Source: a virus. From it: a stretch of DNA of 64,000 nucleotides. Position 1 is the first letter of the stretch; the number at the start of each line of letters is the position of its first letter. The notes under the pieces were generated by a model. That model had not been told where the DNA came from and ran no database searches. It was given only the letters and a program-made list of their open reading frames with translations. Location of the stretch: positions 1 to 64,000 of IMG/VR virus record IMGVR_UViG_3300042566_001780; one strand, given 5' to 3'. The translations under genes and the position numbers were made by a program. Shown in pieces: positions 50,423 through 59,070 of this stretch.

Positions 50423-50941
50423 TTAGAGGATTCCCATGTAGTGCCGAACCTTCTTAGCATAATAGAAGTTTGAATTAGAAATTGATTTAGATCCAGGTCC
50501 TTGATTATAGGAATTAATCAGCGTGCTACCAGTAAATCCAAACCGATTTCTAATCATTAGCAAGTACTTTGATGCTACTTCAATATTGAATTTGAAATCA
50601 TATGCAAGTGCATGCTTGATAGCTTTGTCAGATTTTTGCACATCATATTTTTCAAGCAAATATGGCCATTGCTTGAGGACATCTTTAGCAGCACCAATGG
50701 TCAATTGTGCCATACCGTAATAGGTGCTTTTTCCATTACGAACAATTTCATACTTAGGATGTTTACCAGCCTTTGATTCAACCATAATGATGGCTGCTAT
50801 CAAATTCTCAGGATGATCATGCTCAATTGCGATTTCTTTTGCAAATTCAATAGCTTCATGATCAATTGAATTTGCAATTGATAGGTTATTTGAAAGTGTA
50901 AAGAGCGCCAGACCTAGTAAAAGGTGTTTCAATTTTGTCAT
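50423..50941 (-). CDS. Secreted lytic transglycosylase-like protein
   Basis: A 172-residue protein with a cleavable signal (KLKHLLLGLALFTLSNNLSIANS) and an SLT-type lysozyme domain: AAIIMVESKAGKHP (catalytic Glu in MVES), YGMAQLTIGAAKDVL and NSYNQGPGS. It would act on periplasmic murein after Sec export. Among replication genes this is out of place; a role in superinfection, cell-wall remodelling or lysis is possible. GGAG is 9 nt before ATG. Confidence 0.8.
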   Translation of the reverse strand: MTKLKHLLLGLALFTLSNNLSIANSIDHEAIEFAKEIAIEHDHPENLIAAIIMVESKAGKHPKYEIVRNGKSTYYGMAQLTIGAAKDVLKQWPYLLEKYDVQKSDKAIKHALAYDFKFNIEVASKYLLMIRNRFGFTGSTLINSYNQGPGSKSISNSNFYYAKKVRHYMGIL

Positions 50942-51022
50942 AAGATTTTCTCCAATAATGACTTTTTGCGAGATCTTAACCCAAAGCAGAAACTTTAGGA
51001 CCTAAGAAAGTCATTTTGATTT

Positions 51023-51076
51023 TAGGCTTGTTCCAAGCCTATTCTAAACTACAAAGGAGCCCGAAAGCTCCTTTGT
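51023..51076. terminator. Tandem hairpins between minus-strand genes
   Basis: TAGGCTTG/CAAGCCTA (51023-51030 with 51034-51041) and ACAAAGGAGC/GCTCCTTTGT (51051-51060 with 51067-51076, loop CCGAAA). The second has T5 on the plus side. They follow the minus-strand gene ending at 51095. Confidence 0.7.
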
Positions 51077-51094
51077 TTTTGGTTTGCCCAAAAA

Positions 51095-51520
51095 TTATCG
51101 CAACACAGAAGGTTGCTCGGAAGCAACACCTGCACCACGTGGATCAGAGAACTGAGATCCAATCATCGTACCATCATCGGCATCAATAGCCACAGTAGCT
51201 AAACCGCCACCAAGTACAGAACCCTTCGGTCGCTTAACCTTAACATAGTTTGCGTGGAAGAAATCCAGTGCATTCATGCCATTGTTGAGCTTTGCTTGAG
51301 ACAAGAGTTCCCAAAGGGGATATTTGTCTGCGTGTACTGAAGTCACAATCTTTTTCAGACGACCTTTATCAATGGGATGAAGCTTTTCAACATCAACACC
51401 GAAAATAGTGCCATCTTCAGTTTCCATAACGACAGCAATTTCTTTCAAAATACCATCATCATTCCATTCGATCAAATATACGTGACGCATATTTGTTTCG
51501 CGCTTTTCAATTTTTGCCAT
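51095..51520 (-). CDS. Late protein, unknown function
   Basis: A 141-residue protein. I start it at ATG 51520 because GGAG lies 8 nt upstream; the frame to 51580 has no signal. An alpha/beta N-terminal half (HVYLIEWNDDGILKEIAVVMETEDGTIFGVDVEKLHPI) precedes a Gly-rich end (LGGGLATVAIDADDGTMIGSQFSDPRGAGVAS). A late box lies 94 bp upstream at 51615-51622. It might be a virion protein; no family is recognised. Confidence 0.65.
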   Translation of the reverse strand: MAKIEKRETNMRHVYLIEWNDDGILKEIAVVMETEDGTIFGVDVEKLHPIDKGRLKKIVTSVHADKYPLWELLSQAKLNNGMNALDFFHANYVKVKRPKGSVLGGGLATVAIDADDGTMIGSQFSDPRGAGVASEQPSVLR

Positions 51521-51614
51521 AGTTTTTCTCCAATTCGGGATATCGTCAAACGATTTACTTGCTAAGAACCTTCTTAGCAAAACCCATTAAGCCACTATTT
51601 TTCAAGTGGTAAAA

Positions 51615-51622
51615 CTATTTAG
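51615..51622 (-). promoter_or_regulatory. Late promoter box CTAAATAG
   Basis: It lies 94 bp before ATG 51520, further than the other boxes, in the gap between genes. It would also separate this gene from the RNase H operon. Confidence 0.5.
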
Positions 51623-51648
51623 CAGAATTGAAAAGCCTTCTCCGGAGG

Positions 51649-52008
51649 TTAACTGACCTTTTTCAGGATGCTGATTTCATCTTGCTGCCATCCATTCTTG
51701 AGATGTATATTGAATGCCCTATTGACTTCATTGAACGTCATGGGAATAGAAAGATTTAATTGATGCTGCACCAAAAAATAGTCTCTTGGTTCTTTAACCT
51801 TGATGAAAAACCAGCTTTCACCACTAACTATTTCACGCGTAACTAGATCAGGTTTTTCTTTTTGAATCTGCTTAGCTTCTTCAAGAGTGAGCTCATCTGC
51901 TTCAATGTAGAAGTCAAATGGTTTCAACAACTTAGAGCGAAGCTTTGTGGAAATAGCTTTGATTGTAGTTGATGTCCCAACAACAGTGAGAATAGTGCGA
52001 TCAGTCAT
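51649..52008 (-). CDS. Small protein co-translated with RNase H, unknown function
   Basis: A 119-residue alpha/beta protein (TILTVVGTSTTIKAISTKLRSKLLKPFDFYIEADELTLEEAKQIQKEKP). ATG 52008 directly follows the stop of the RNase H gene. It may be an accessory protein of lagging-strand processing, by position only. Confidence 0.65.
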   Translation of the reverse strand: MTDRTILTVVGTSTTIKAISTKLRSKLLKPFDFYIEADELTLEEAKQIQKEKPDLVTREIVSGESWFFIKVKEPRDYFLVQHQLNLSIPMTFNEVNRAFNIHLKNGWQQDEISILKKVS

Positions 52009-52009
52009 T

Positions 52010-53053
52010 TCAAAAAACAAAGCCTTTGATAACTGGTTTGCTGACAATCTTCTTCACAGGTTCTTCACCATTAATTTGCTCAGGATAACCTGTTCCAGAC
52101 AGCATTGGGACAAAATCAGTAGATTTCTCCGAGATTTGTTGAAGCTCATACTTGCCAAGGAACTTTTGGAATTGAAAGAAGTTAAATTGACCGTGATTTT
52201 CACTTTCAAACTTAATGACTTCTTCAATCCTCTCACGAATAGGAGCAGGTTGCATCTTAAGATTCATGAGAAGATTATTTTCCTCATACATCTTATCGAC
52301 TGACATCATTCGCTTATCGCCCGTTTCTGGATCCATGAATTCCCAAGTTGAATTCAATAAGTTAGACATTTCAAAAGCATCTGCTTGCTGCAAATCAACT
52401 TTATCACCAACTACACCAAAAGCCTTATGTAAACGAGTCTTTCTCACTCGAGGAAATGCAGGGAGCACATTATCGCCAGAATCTCCACGCATACATTTCT
52501 CAAACATGAAATAGTCTGCGTCATCTACACCACACACACCCAGCAAAGAGCGCGGCTTTCCGTCATCTGGATTAATAACTCGAATCTTTGGGTTGCCAAG
52601 AAGCTGAACGAAGTCTTTATCTCCAGAGAGAATATCTACTTCATCGCCCTGAGCTGCGAAATAATCAGCATACCCTCCAATCAAATCATCACCCTCAAGA
52701 ATGGGATTTGTAAGGGTGACAATGTTAGTATGCGATCTGGCAAGTTCTTCAAATGATCGAAGCACATCAAAAAGAACCGCCATTGATGGATCTGCTACTC
52801 GATTAGCTTTGTATACACGTTTTGAATAGCAGTCTTCTGACCTAGTGTATGCTTTGCGCCAGTTCTGGGAACCCTCAAAAACTACAGCCAGCTTTTGGGG
52901 TTTAATTGCCATGTAATGTTTACGAAGTGACATTAAAGCACTGTGCAAACCTAGACCCGCAGTTTCTCTCGCATCTGCTGGACCATAGCGATTTACTGCT
53001 GCAACAGAACGCCAAAACAAATTGCTCAAATCTACAACAAGTCTCTTAGTCAT
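52010..53053 (-). CDS. rnh: RNase H / 5'-3' flap exonuclease (FEN family)
   Basis: A 347-residue protein with the FEN acidic motifs in order: LVVDLSNLFWRS, LEGDDLIGGYADYF, DILSGDKDFVQLL, and FEKCMRGDSGDNVLPAFP (GDxxDN). T4 RNase H (305 residues) removes RNA primers. The C-terminus ends IKGFVF, a short aromatic tail similar to the gp43B end (SVFKF) and possibly a clamp-binding peptide. It overlaps the upstream gene by 4 bp. Confidence 0.9.
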   Translation of the reverse strand: MTKRLVVDLSNLFWRSVAAVNRYGPADARETAGLGLHSALMSLRKHYMAIKPQKLAVVFEGSQNWRKAYTRSEDCYSKRVYKANRVADPSMAVLFDVLRSFEELARSHTNIVTLTNPILEGDDLIGGYADYFAAQGDEVDILSGDKDFVQLLGNPKIRVINPDDGKPRSLLGVCGVDDADYFMFEKCMRGDSGDNVLPAFPRVRKTRLHKAFGVVGDKVDLQQADAFEMSNLLNSTWEFMDPETGDKRMMSVDKMYEENNLLMNLKMQPAPIRERIEEVIKFESENHGQFNFFQFQKFLGKYELQQISEKSTDFVPMLSGTGYPEQINGEEPVKKIVSKPVIKGFVF

Positions 53054-53376
53054 TTGACCATCCGATTAATGTCATTCATCAAATTTGGGTGCGCTGCAGA
53101 TTTTGCTTGCTCATCTTCTTCAGCAAAAGACACATCCGTTGGTTTCATTTGGCTAGCATAAAAGAAGAGCTGAACTGTATCTTCTTCAGTCTCAGCTTGA
53201 AACCCCATTTTATTGATTGCCTCAATAAAAGGCTTATTCCAGTTGAACTCAACCTTAATACGCCCATCATTTTCAAATCCAACAACCTCGAAACAAGACC
53301 AGGGTTCTTTAGACTTTTCCTGTGACTTCAGATAAAGCTGACGTGAATTGACAAATTTGCTAATGAATTTGAACAT
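53050..53376 (-). CDS. Hypothetical protein in the replication operon
   Basis: A 108-residue protein, MFKFISKFVNSRQLYLKSQEKSKEPWSCFEVVGFE at the start, alpha/beta by pattern and acidic near the end. I chose ATG 53376 because it starts one base after the upstream stop (TAAGATG). Function is unknown; translational coupling with clamp and RNase H genes suggests a replication accessory. Confidence 0.65.
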   Translation of the reverse strand: MFKFISKFVNSRQLYLKSQEKSKEPWSCFEVVGFENDGRIKVEFNWNKPFIEAINKMGFQAETEEDTVQLFFYASQMKPTDVSFAEEDEQAKSAAHPNLMNDINRMVK

Positions 53377-53377
53377 C

Positions 53378-53734
53378 TTACCAATTTCCTGCTGATTGAA
53401 TTTTATTTGCAGAAGCAAGAACGCGTTCTACTTCTGGTTTGATGACTTCTTTGAATCGATCAGCAATGCTAGACTTCACAAAAGCATCAACAATTTCAGT
53501 TACCAAAGTAGTCGTATCTTCGATATTGATCTTGGTGTAATCAATATTGACTTGTGATTTCTTACCAGCAAAAGAAACTGCTACACTCAACATGTTATTG
53601 GTGATTTCGGCTTTAGCCACTGGCGTCCACTTAACTGCATCTGCTTTATAAGCATTGAGCTGCTGTGTAGCATGCTTCAACTGGGCCTCAAGCTTTGCCA
53701 CATATTCAGCACGGCTTTTTTCAATATCGTCCAT
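53378..53734 (-). CDS. Coiled-coil protein next to the clamp gene, unknown function
   Basis: A 118-residue protein: N-terminal coiled coil (EYVAKLEAQLKHATQQLNAYKADAVKW), a middle strand pair, and a C-terminal helix. It starts 10 bp after the clamp stop. In T4, gp45 neighbours are clamp loader and late-transcription factors; nothing in the sequence identifies this as either. Confidence 0.65.
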   Translation of the reverse strand: MDDIEKSRAEYVAKLEAQLKHATQQLNAYKADAVKWTPVAKAEITNNMLSVAVSFAGKKSQVNIDYTKINIEDTTTLVTEIVDAFVKSSIADRFKEVIKPEVERVLASANKIQSAGNW

Positions 53735-53744
53735 AGTTCATCTT

Positions 53745-54467
53745 TCAGTAAGTGTCAATTTTAGGAATGGCAATCAACTCATACGAGTTATACGTAACTC
53801 GAAGTTGCCCAGTTTGAGAAATAGAGAATGTGACTGGATCGCATTCTTTACTTGAAGCATCAAGAAGTTTTGCAATAACCCCGCCTGCTCCGTCGAAGCT
53901 TGTCAACATTGGAGTTGCTTCATCAATAAACTCGGCAGGATTTTCAAGTTTGAATTCAAACGTATCGTTGGTACTGTCTTTGGCTTCAAACCGGATAATT
54001 TGGTTGCGGTCAATGTGCATCATGATTTTTTCAGACGACAGCACGTTGACGCCACGAACAATCTGCGATACTTCTGCTTTAGACATTACACCCACTGCAA
54101 CTACAGGATCTGTAATTTCTGTAGGCGCTTTGATCATCTTTGGATCTGTACATCTAAACTCAACTCGACCAGATGCCGTCTTGATGTGCATAATTTTAGC
54201 TTTACCTTCAGATGTTACATCTAAAGTCACGTCAATGCTATCACCAAAAAGAGACAAACGTTTGTCAAGTTCGCTAAGACGATTTAAGCCAATCTTGATA
54301 TCGTGATTGTCGGTAAATGAAAAATCTGAGAAGATGCAGCCATTCATCTTCTCAGACACACCACTTACTTTTCCATCTCGAATAACAAATGCATCAACAC
54401 CAACTAAGCGAGCTGCAGAAATAGCATTTTTCAATGCCGTGATATCTTGAGGAGTAAATTTGATCAT
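53745..54467 (-). CDS. 45: Sliding clamp gp45
   Basis: A 240-residue clamp subunit (T4: 228). Both halves have the beta-clamp strand pattern: FTPQDITALKNAISAARLVGVDAFVIRDGKVSGVS, GLNRLSELDKRLSLFG, then MSKAEVSQIVRGVNVLSSEKIMMHIDRN. A trimeric ring tethers gp43 and, with gp55, activates late promoters in T4. There is no Shine-Dalgarno; a promoter with TACAAT ends 6 nt before ATG. Confidence 0.88.
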   Translation of the reverse strand: MIKFTPQDITALKNAISAARLVGVDAFVIRDGKVSGVSEKMNGCIFSDFSFTDNHDIKIGLNRLSELDKRLSLFGDSIDVTLDVTSEGKAKIMHIKTASGRVEFRCTDPKMIKAPTEITDPVVAVGVMSKAEVSQIVRGVNVLSSEKIMMHIDRNQIIRFEAKDSTNDTFEFKLENPAEFIDEATPMLTSFDGAGGVIAKLLDASSKECDPVTFSISQTGQLRVTYNSYELIAIPKIDTY

Positions 54468-54473
54468 AGTCTA

Positions 54474-54501
54474 ATTGTAACAAAGTGTAAGCGGTTTTCA
54501 A
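54474..54501 (-). promoter_or_regulatory. Clamp-gene promoter, possibly leaderless
   Basis: On the minus strand: TTGAAA (54501-54496), a 16-bp spacer, TACAAT (54479-54474), then TAGACT and ATG. TTTGT precedes the -10 box. Confidence 0.55.
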
Positions 54502-54503
54502 CA

Positions 54504-56113
54504 TCAAAATTTGAACACGGAATTGATATAGCTTCCTTGCAGCGTTGGCTTTTCAATTCCCATTGCATCAAAGATACCTTCAATTTTTGAGTCAATCAAT
54601 TTTTCTTCTGTTAGCGCCATATCAATCCTGAAGTTTTCGTTGAACCATTGAGGAATATGCATTAAGTCAGAAGGGAATGCGATTGATTTAAGACCGAACT
54701 CATTGGGCATTAAGTAAAAAACGACACCTTTATCACCTGATTTGATCATAGGTGCATCAGGTTGGAATTGAGTAATTAGTTCATTGTAGTTGATTGCTGC
54801 TCTTACATGTCCTGGGAGATTAATCTTCTTATTGTTCTTTTTCTCATTCAACGTCCAATCAGCATACAACTTGTCGAGGTTATTAATCTGCTTAGCGCCG
54901 CCAAGAGCAAGAACATCTTCCGACTTATGAATCAATTTACCACGAGATTCATTGACTAGTTTTTCAATATCTGAATACGGCTTTTTATCAAGAATCAAAT
55001 CCATCAGTTTCTTCAAGAAATCTTGAATGACTTTAGGAGTGTCGGCTTTCTTGATTTCTGAACCCATCGATTTCAGTTTAGGTTTTTCACGAAGATCAAG
55101 ACCTTCTAAGTTGACTACTTTAAGCGTGTACTTTTTCTTTGCAGTCAAGAATAAACCAGTTTCTGCAACTACTTCACGTGCTACCTTAATAAGATCTTCA
55201 CGACCTTCAGTACAGTTGAAACTCTTTTTCATGAATGCTGAGAACATGTCATTCACTGTAGAAGCAACATCATCAGCAATAGTTACAGCATCTTCATAGT
55301 TGTCGACAGGAATGCTGAAATACGCAGAGTCGGTATCAGAATAGATGCACTGAGTGTTTTTCGAATAGTAGAATGCGCCATAGCATGGATGCGCAGTTCC
55401 CTTGTACATTAGCAGTTCGCCAGCCCGCGTTGGGAATTTTTCCAACTCGTTCCATTTGCAATGCTTACGGTATAAAGCTAGATCATCACTTGAAATGACT
55501 GTTTTATATGAAGATCGAGTTTCACCTTCATCAGTAACTGTAGTTACCAAACGAGATGGTGCATAGCGTTTTTCAATAACACACTCTTGACCAGACACTA
55601 ATTCGCCAATAGTCTCATTCATGAAATGCGTAATTTGACGCCCACACCCGGTTACTGATGCGCCAACCTCTCGCCGCCCAAATCTGAAGGCCACGTTAAG
55701 AAGAGAACCGTACGTGCTGTTCCTTAGTGTTACGGTGATATCGTTTCCATATCACCTCTCATTGTTGCCAATGAGAGCAGACTATATCATCATCCACATG
55801 GGATGCCGGGCGCTTCGAGATCACTTGACCCCTACGAGCATATGCTCTAGTCGTTGCACCTTCCGTGTTAGCGGCTTGGCTCAGGATTGTCCACTTGGGA
55901 GTTTCCCTGAATTCACCCGGTTTTCGACAACCATTGCTGATTGAAGGCTCTAAATCAAAGCTGAATTTTTTTCGTAAGCTGTAAAAGATCGTAGTGTTCT
56001 GCTTGTTGAGCAGCATATTGGATCTTTTCATATTCTTCTCGTGTATACAGTTTGCTTCCATCAAGAATCAAACTGCCATTTTTTATTCCTGTTCTAATTT
56101 CATCAATGTTCAT
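54504..56113 (-). CDS. 43B: DNA polymerase gp43B (C-terminal half), interrupted by a group I intron
   Basis: Exon 1 (56113-55958, 52 codons) is MNIDEIRTGIKNG...LTKKIQL. Exon 2 (55721-54504, 405 codons) starts NSTYGSLLNVAFRFGRR. Joined, KKIQL-NSTYG restores family B motif B (KxxxNSxYG), and IYSDTDSAYF in exon 2 is motif C. The rest is thumb and palm sequence, ending SVFKF, likely a clamp-binding tail. Exon boundaries are uncertain by one base. Together with gp43A it makes a family B replicative polymerase. Exon 1 starts inside the gp43A end (11-bp overlap, different frame). Split gp43A/gp43B genes are known in some Aeromonas T4-like phages. Confidence 0.88.
55722..55957 (-). ncRNA. Group I intron in the polymerase gene (about 236 nt, no ORF)
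   Basis: On the minus strand the 5' exon ends in U (CAGCTT) and the intron ends in G before AACAGC, as group I introns require. GAGC in the intron (starting about 7 nt in) can pair with exon GCTT to form P1 with a U-G pair at the splice site. Core motifs match cyanobacterial tRNA-Leu introns in order: TTCAGGGAAA, CAATCCTGAGCCAAGCC, CGGAAGGTGCA and ACGACTAGAGC, then GATGATATAGTC toward the 3' side. A terminal hairpin CTCTCATTG/CAATGAGAG follows. No homing endonuclease gene fits inside. Confidence 0.93.
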
Positions 56114-57896
56114 TTTTCAGTTGTTCCAAAATGTCCTCAGTCAATTTTATGCCAGTTACTTCTTTCAATGAAATCATTTCCTTGGTCCATTTCTTCTTTT
56201 CTGCTTGCAATCGTTTACGCTCAGAAAACCAGAATGTCAAAGTGTCTGCTACCATCCCAATCTTATTTTGATCAAACACTGTTCCATAAGCAGAGATTGC
56301 CCAGTTCATATCCTTCATAATCTGTTTCCACTCTTTGCCGGTCTTCTGCTCTGGAGCAAATTCATCAAACTCGAGTGTCCATTGATTTGCATCTTCAGCT
56401 ACAATTCCCAACCAAGCATATTCGCCTTCTGCAAACTGTCCGATAACAGTTTCACGCGACATGTTCAAGGCGCGAATCACTGATGGATACAGCGAGTTAA
56501 TGTCAACAGATGCCACCCAATCATGCAAACCTGCAAGCGGTGTAAGAACCAGGGCACCCTCAACCTTTTCGTTTGCATGCTCAATAATTTCTTTGTTGAA
56601 ACAAACTAGATTATGAACATGATGGGCACGATTCATAATACCAGTTTCAACATATCGAACAGTACCCATGATAGCTACAAATGGCACTGTATTTTCGTGA
56701 GCCATTTGATTGACAAGTTGAATGAATTTGTACTTATCATCAAGCATAACTAGAAGCTGAACGTCATGCAAGTTATAAGCAACAAATTTTAAGAATGAAG
56801 CATCTTTGAATTCTCTATCAATCTCTTCATATTCCTTTTTCAAAGACACATCATTTACAGATTCACGTTTTAACCATGCTCGAATATTAGCTAGGCGAAG
56901 AACTTCATCTTCAATTTCTAGAATTTGCTCAAAGGTTGTACGAGAAATATCTGGCTCAAATGTACCTTTGTAAAGCTGCTCAAGCGTGCCTTCATAATCA
57001 AGCTTTGGAATTCCTAGTTCTTCAAGACCAATGTTTCCAAGAGAGTATGAAGTGCGACCTTCGAAGGTGAACTTCTTGAAGGCATCCAGGTAATCCAGGT
57101 GTGTTCTACCATAAAGCTGATAGACTATAGCAGGCGAGCCAAACCGCATCACTGTGGACTCACGTGGTGCTTGCGCGCCTTTAAAGGACATCCTTGCTAC
57201 AATCTTATCGCCATAAACTCGCTGAATTCGCTTGACAATATATGGAATATCGAAGAACTCAGAGTTCCAACCGCTGATAATGTCAAGATCCTCAATCTCT
57301 TCCAGAAAACCTGCTAGCAACTCTTTTTCATTGGCGCATAGATAGATTTCTGGAAAAATCTTGACATCATGTGCAAGTAGAACCTTCTTTAATCGATCTT
57401 CAAATCCGACTTTACCATTCCAACCAGGAGGAGGAACTGCAAAAGTCACATACTTCTTTGAATTTGAGTGGTAGATAGTGACTGCGTTGATGGGAGCATA
57501 TGGATTCTCTGGAGATGAGAAACCCAAACCTGCTGCCGAAGAATAGTCTGTTTCAATATCGATAAAGCCATAATTGATGATAGGCGTAGGACGATCGTAA
57601 TATTCATCCATCAGCACTCGAGCTGCAGGCTGAACATCAGATTCAAACTTTACTCTGTATGACCTACACAAGTTGTTGAATTCTTCTTCATCGTAACAAT
57701 CAACGCGCTTTACAGTTTCTCCAGTGATTGTTTTTCTATCACCATTTTCATCAGGGACGTAAAAATATCTAGGGGCATCATACTCAACCAGAGTACGAGG
57801 CCCACCTTCAATTGGTCGTTCCCAAACTAACACTTTATCTGACTTACGGTCATGATAAGCAGAGATGAAATTTGTTAGTTTCTTAGGTTGTGTCAT
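56103..57896 (-). CDS. 43A: DNA polymerase gp43A (exonuclease and motif A half)
   Basis: A 597-residue N-terminal half of a family B DNA polymerase. Exonuclease motifs: GFIDIETDYSS (near 113), IISGWNSEFFDIPYI (near 209) and YNLHDVQLL (Exo III, near 375). Polymerase motif A is WVASVDINSLYPSVI (near 465). The reading frame ends at TGA 56103-56105, before motif B. Motifs B and C are in gp43B, which begins in another frame within the last 11 bp. The two proteins must associate, as in known split gp43 systems. It follows the 107-residue gene after 2 bp. Confidence 0.93.
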   Translation of the reverse strand: MTQPKKLTNFISAYHDRKSDKVLVWERPIEGGPRTLVEYDAPRYFYVPDENGDRKTITGETVKRVDCYDEEEFNNLCRSYRVKFESDVQPAARVLMDEYYDRPTPIINYGFIDIETDYSSAAGLGFSSPENPYAPINAVTIYHSNSKKYVTFAVPPPGWNGKVGFEDRLKKVLLAHDVKIFPEIYLCANEKELLAGFLEEIEDLDIISGWNSEFFDIPYIVKRIQRVYGDKIVARMSFKGAQAPRESTVMRFGSPAIVYQLYGRTHLDYLDAFKKFTFEGRTSYSLGNIGLEELGIPKLDYEGTLEQLYKGTFEPDISRTTFEQILEIEDEVLRLANIRAWLKRESVNDVSLKKEYEEIDREFKDASFLKFVAYNLHDVQLLVMLDDKYKFIQLVNQMAHENTVPFVAIMGTVRYVETGIMNRAHHVHNLVCFNKEIIEHANEKVEGALVLTPLAGLHDWVASVDINSLYPSVIRALNMSRETVIGQFAEGEYAWLGIVAEDANQWTLEFDEFAPEQKTGKEWKQIMKDMNWAISAYGTVFDQNKIGMVADTLTFWFSERKRLQAEKKKWTKEMISLKEVTGIKLTEDILEQLKNEH

Positions 57897-57898
57897 GC

Positions 57899-58222
57899 TC
57901 AGTTGTCAGAATCGTCTTCAATACCAGTCACACTATTGATTAGCGCAAGCATTTCTTCAAGAGATTGTTTCTTAGAAGAATAGTCATTATCATACGCAGC
58001 TTTGACATAGAAGCTGAAGATTTTAGGATTCAGGTCAAGCTCCTTCTTTGCAACTTCACGAAGTTGTTTGATGTGTTCTTGCTCGAGTTGGATCTTCGTC
58101 TTGCATGTAACAGCTTGATCAACGAGCTGGGTCAATTTAGCTTTGAGCCGATCATCACGCAGGATGTCTTGAATACTACGAAAACGAGGAGCTTCATCTT
58201 TAATAATAAGCGGATTATTCAT
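57899..58222 (-). CDS. DsbA-like double-stranded DNA-binding protein (tentative)
   Basis: A 107-residue helical protein: AKLTQLVDQAVTCKTKIQLEQEHIKQLREVAKKELDLNPKIFSFYVKAAYDND. The pattern of a lysine-rich helix, then a KELDLNPKIFSFYVKAAY segment, resembles T4 DsbA (KDELGVDGKMFNRLLALYHKD), a small dsDNA-binding modulator of late transcription. The match is short, so the name is tentative. It stands directly upstream of gp43A. Confidence 0.55.
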   Translation of the reverse strand: MNNPLIIKDEAPRFRSIQDILRDDRLKAKLTQLVDQAVTCKTKIQLEQEHIKQLREVAKKELDLNPKIFSFYVKAAYDNDYSSKKQSLEEMLALINSVTGIEDDSDN

Positions 58223-58238
58223 AATTTCTTTCTTTAGT

Positions 58239-58622
58239 TTACAGAGGGATTTCTACAATGTTTGCAAATGCAACTGCCTCTACAGCTTCTTGATTTGCAA
58301 AATCTGTTGACTCAGGAATAATCCAAAGTTTTGATAATTGGTTTTCTTGCCAATCTGGGGAATAAGATTCAATTCCACTTAATTCAGGATTAATTTCGGC
58401 AATCAATTTGTACACATTTGCTGATTGTTGATTGATGTCCTTAAGACATTCATTCATTACTGAATCACATGATACTACAGCAGACTGCAGATGTTCAAAT
58501 CTTTTTGAAGACAAAATAACAGAATTTGCAAATGGGGCAGCTTTTAGAAAACCAGGTATGTTAAGCAGCGAAAAATTAATACTAATCGCATACTGGTAAA
58601 AACTAGTTGATTTTTTTGACAT
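58239..58622 (-). CDS. Hypothetical protein, unknown function
   Basis: A 127-residue protein with a mixed alpha/beta pattern and no motif that I recognise (SINFSLLNIPGFLKAAPFANSVIL near the start). Its start overlaps the end of the upstream gene by 20 bp, so the two are co-translated. The last residues (VEAVAFANIVEIPL) form a hydrophobic strand. Confidence 0.6.
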   Translation of the reverse strand: MSKKSTSFYQYAISINFSLLNIPGFLKAAPFANSVILSSKRFEHLQSAVVSCDSVMNECLKDINQQSANVYKLIAEINPELSGIESYSPDWQENQLSKLWIIPESTDFANQEAVEAVAFANIVEIPL

Positions 58623-59070
58623 GGTCTTGGCTATCTACCAGCATTGCTACTGAAACGTCAGGCAAATCAAAGTCTTCATAGATAACTTTGCCTTTTGCCA
58701 AAACATCTTCAGCTAATGCCAATATAATTTCTGAGATTGCGTATGGATTACTGAAGCCTGCTACACCGACAATTTCACCATCAACATCAAAATCAATATC
58801 ATCTTCTTTGATTGATTGTGGAAGGTAGATTGGATTGAATTTTTCAGAATAGTCAGCTTCAATCGGGAGATTTAGCTTAATGCTCTTTATGAAGTTTGAA
58901 GCAATGCTAAATCCCTCAATATCGCTGTCATATTCTTTGGAAATAATCCAACTCGAATCAATATCACCAGAATGAGCCCCAACAAAGTAGTTAGCAAAAA
59001 CTACTTGTGAAGCATCCTTCTTGAGGGAAATTGAAATTACACATGGAGTACCTTGAGGTGCTTCTATCAT
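58603..59070 (-). CDS. Hypothetical protein, unknown function
   Basis: A 155-residue acidic, beta-rich protein (CVISISLKKDASQVVFANYFVGAHSGDIDSSWII), which could pack as a small virion or accessory protein. It overlaps the upstream virion-like gene by 4 bp and the downstream one by 20 bp, so it belongs to the same late-boxed transcript starting at 60279. Confidence 0.6.
   Translation of the reverse strand: MIEAPQGTPCVISISLKKDASQVVFANYFVGAHSGDIDSSWIISKEYDSDIEGFSIASNFIKSIKLNLPIEADYSEKFNPIYLPQSIKEDDIDFDVDGEIVGVAGFSNPYAISEIILALAEDVLAKGKVIYEDFDLPDVSVAMLVDSQDHVKKIN

Noticed and set aside
55759-56064. 101-codon minus-strand frame across the polymerase gap as a homing endonuclease
   Set aside because: It reads through the group I intron core and the end of exon 1 and shows no GIY-YIG, HNH or LAGLIDADG motif.
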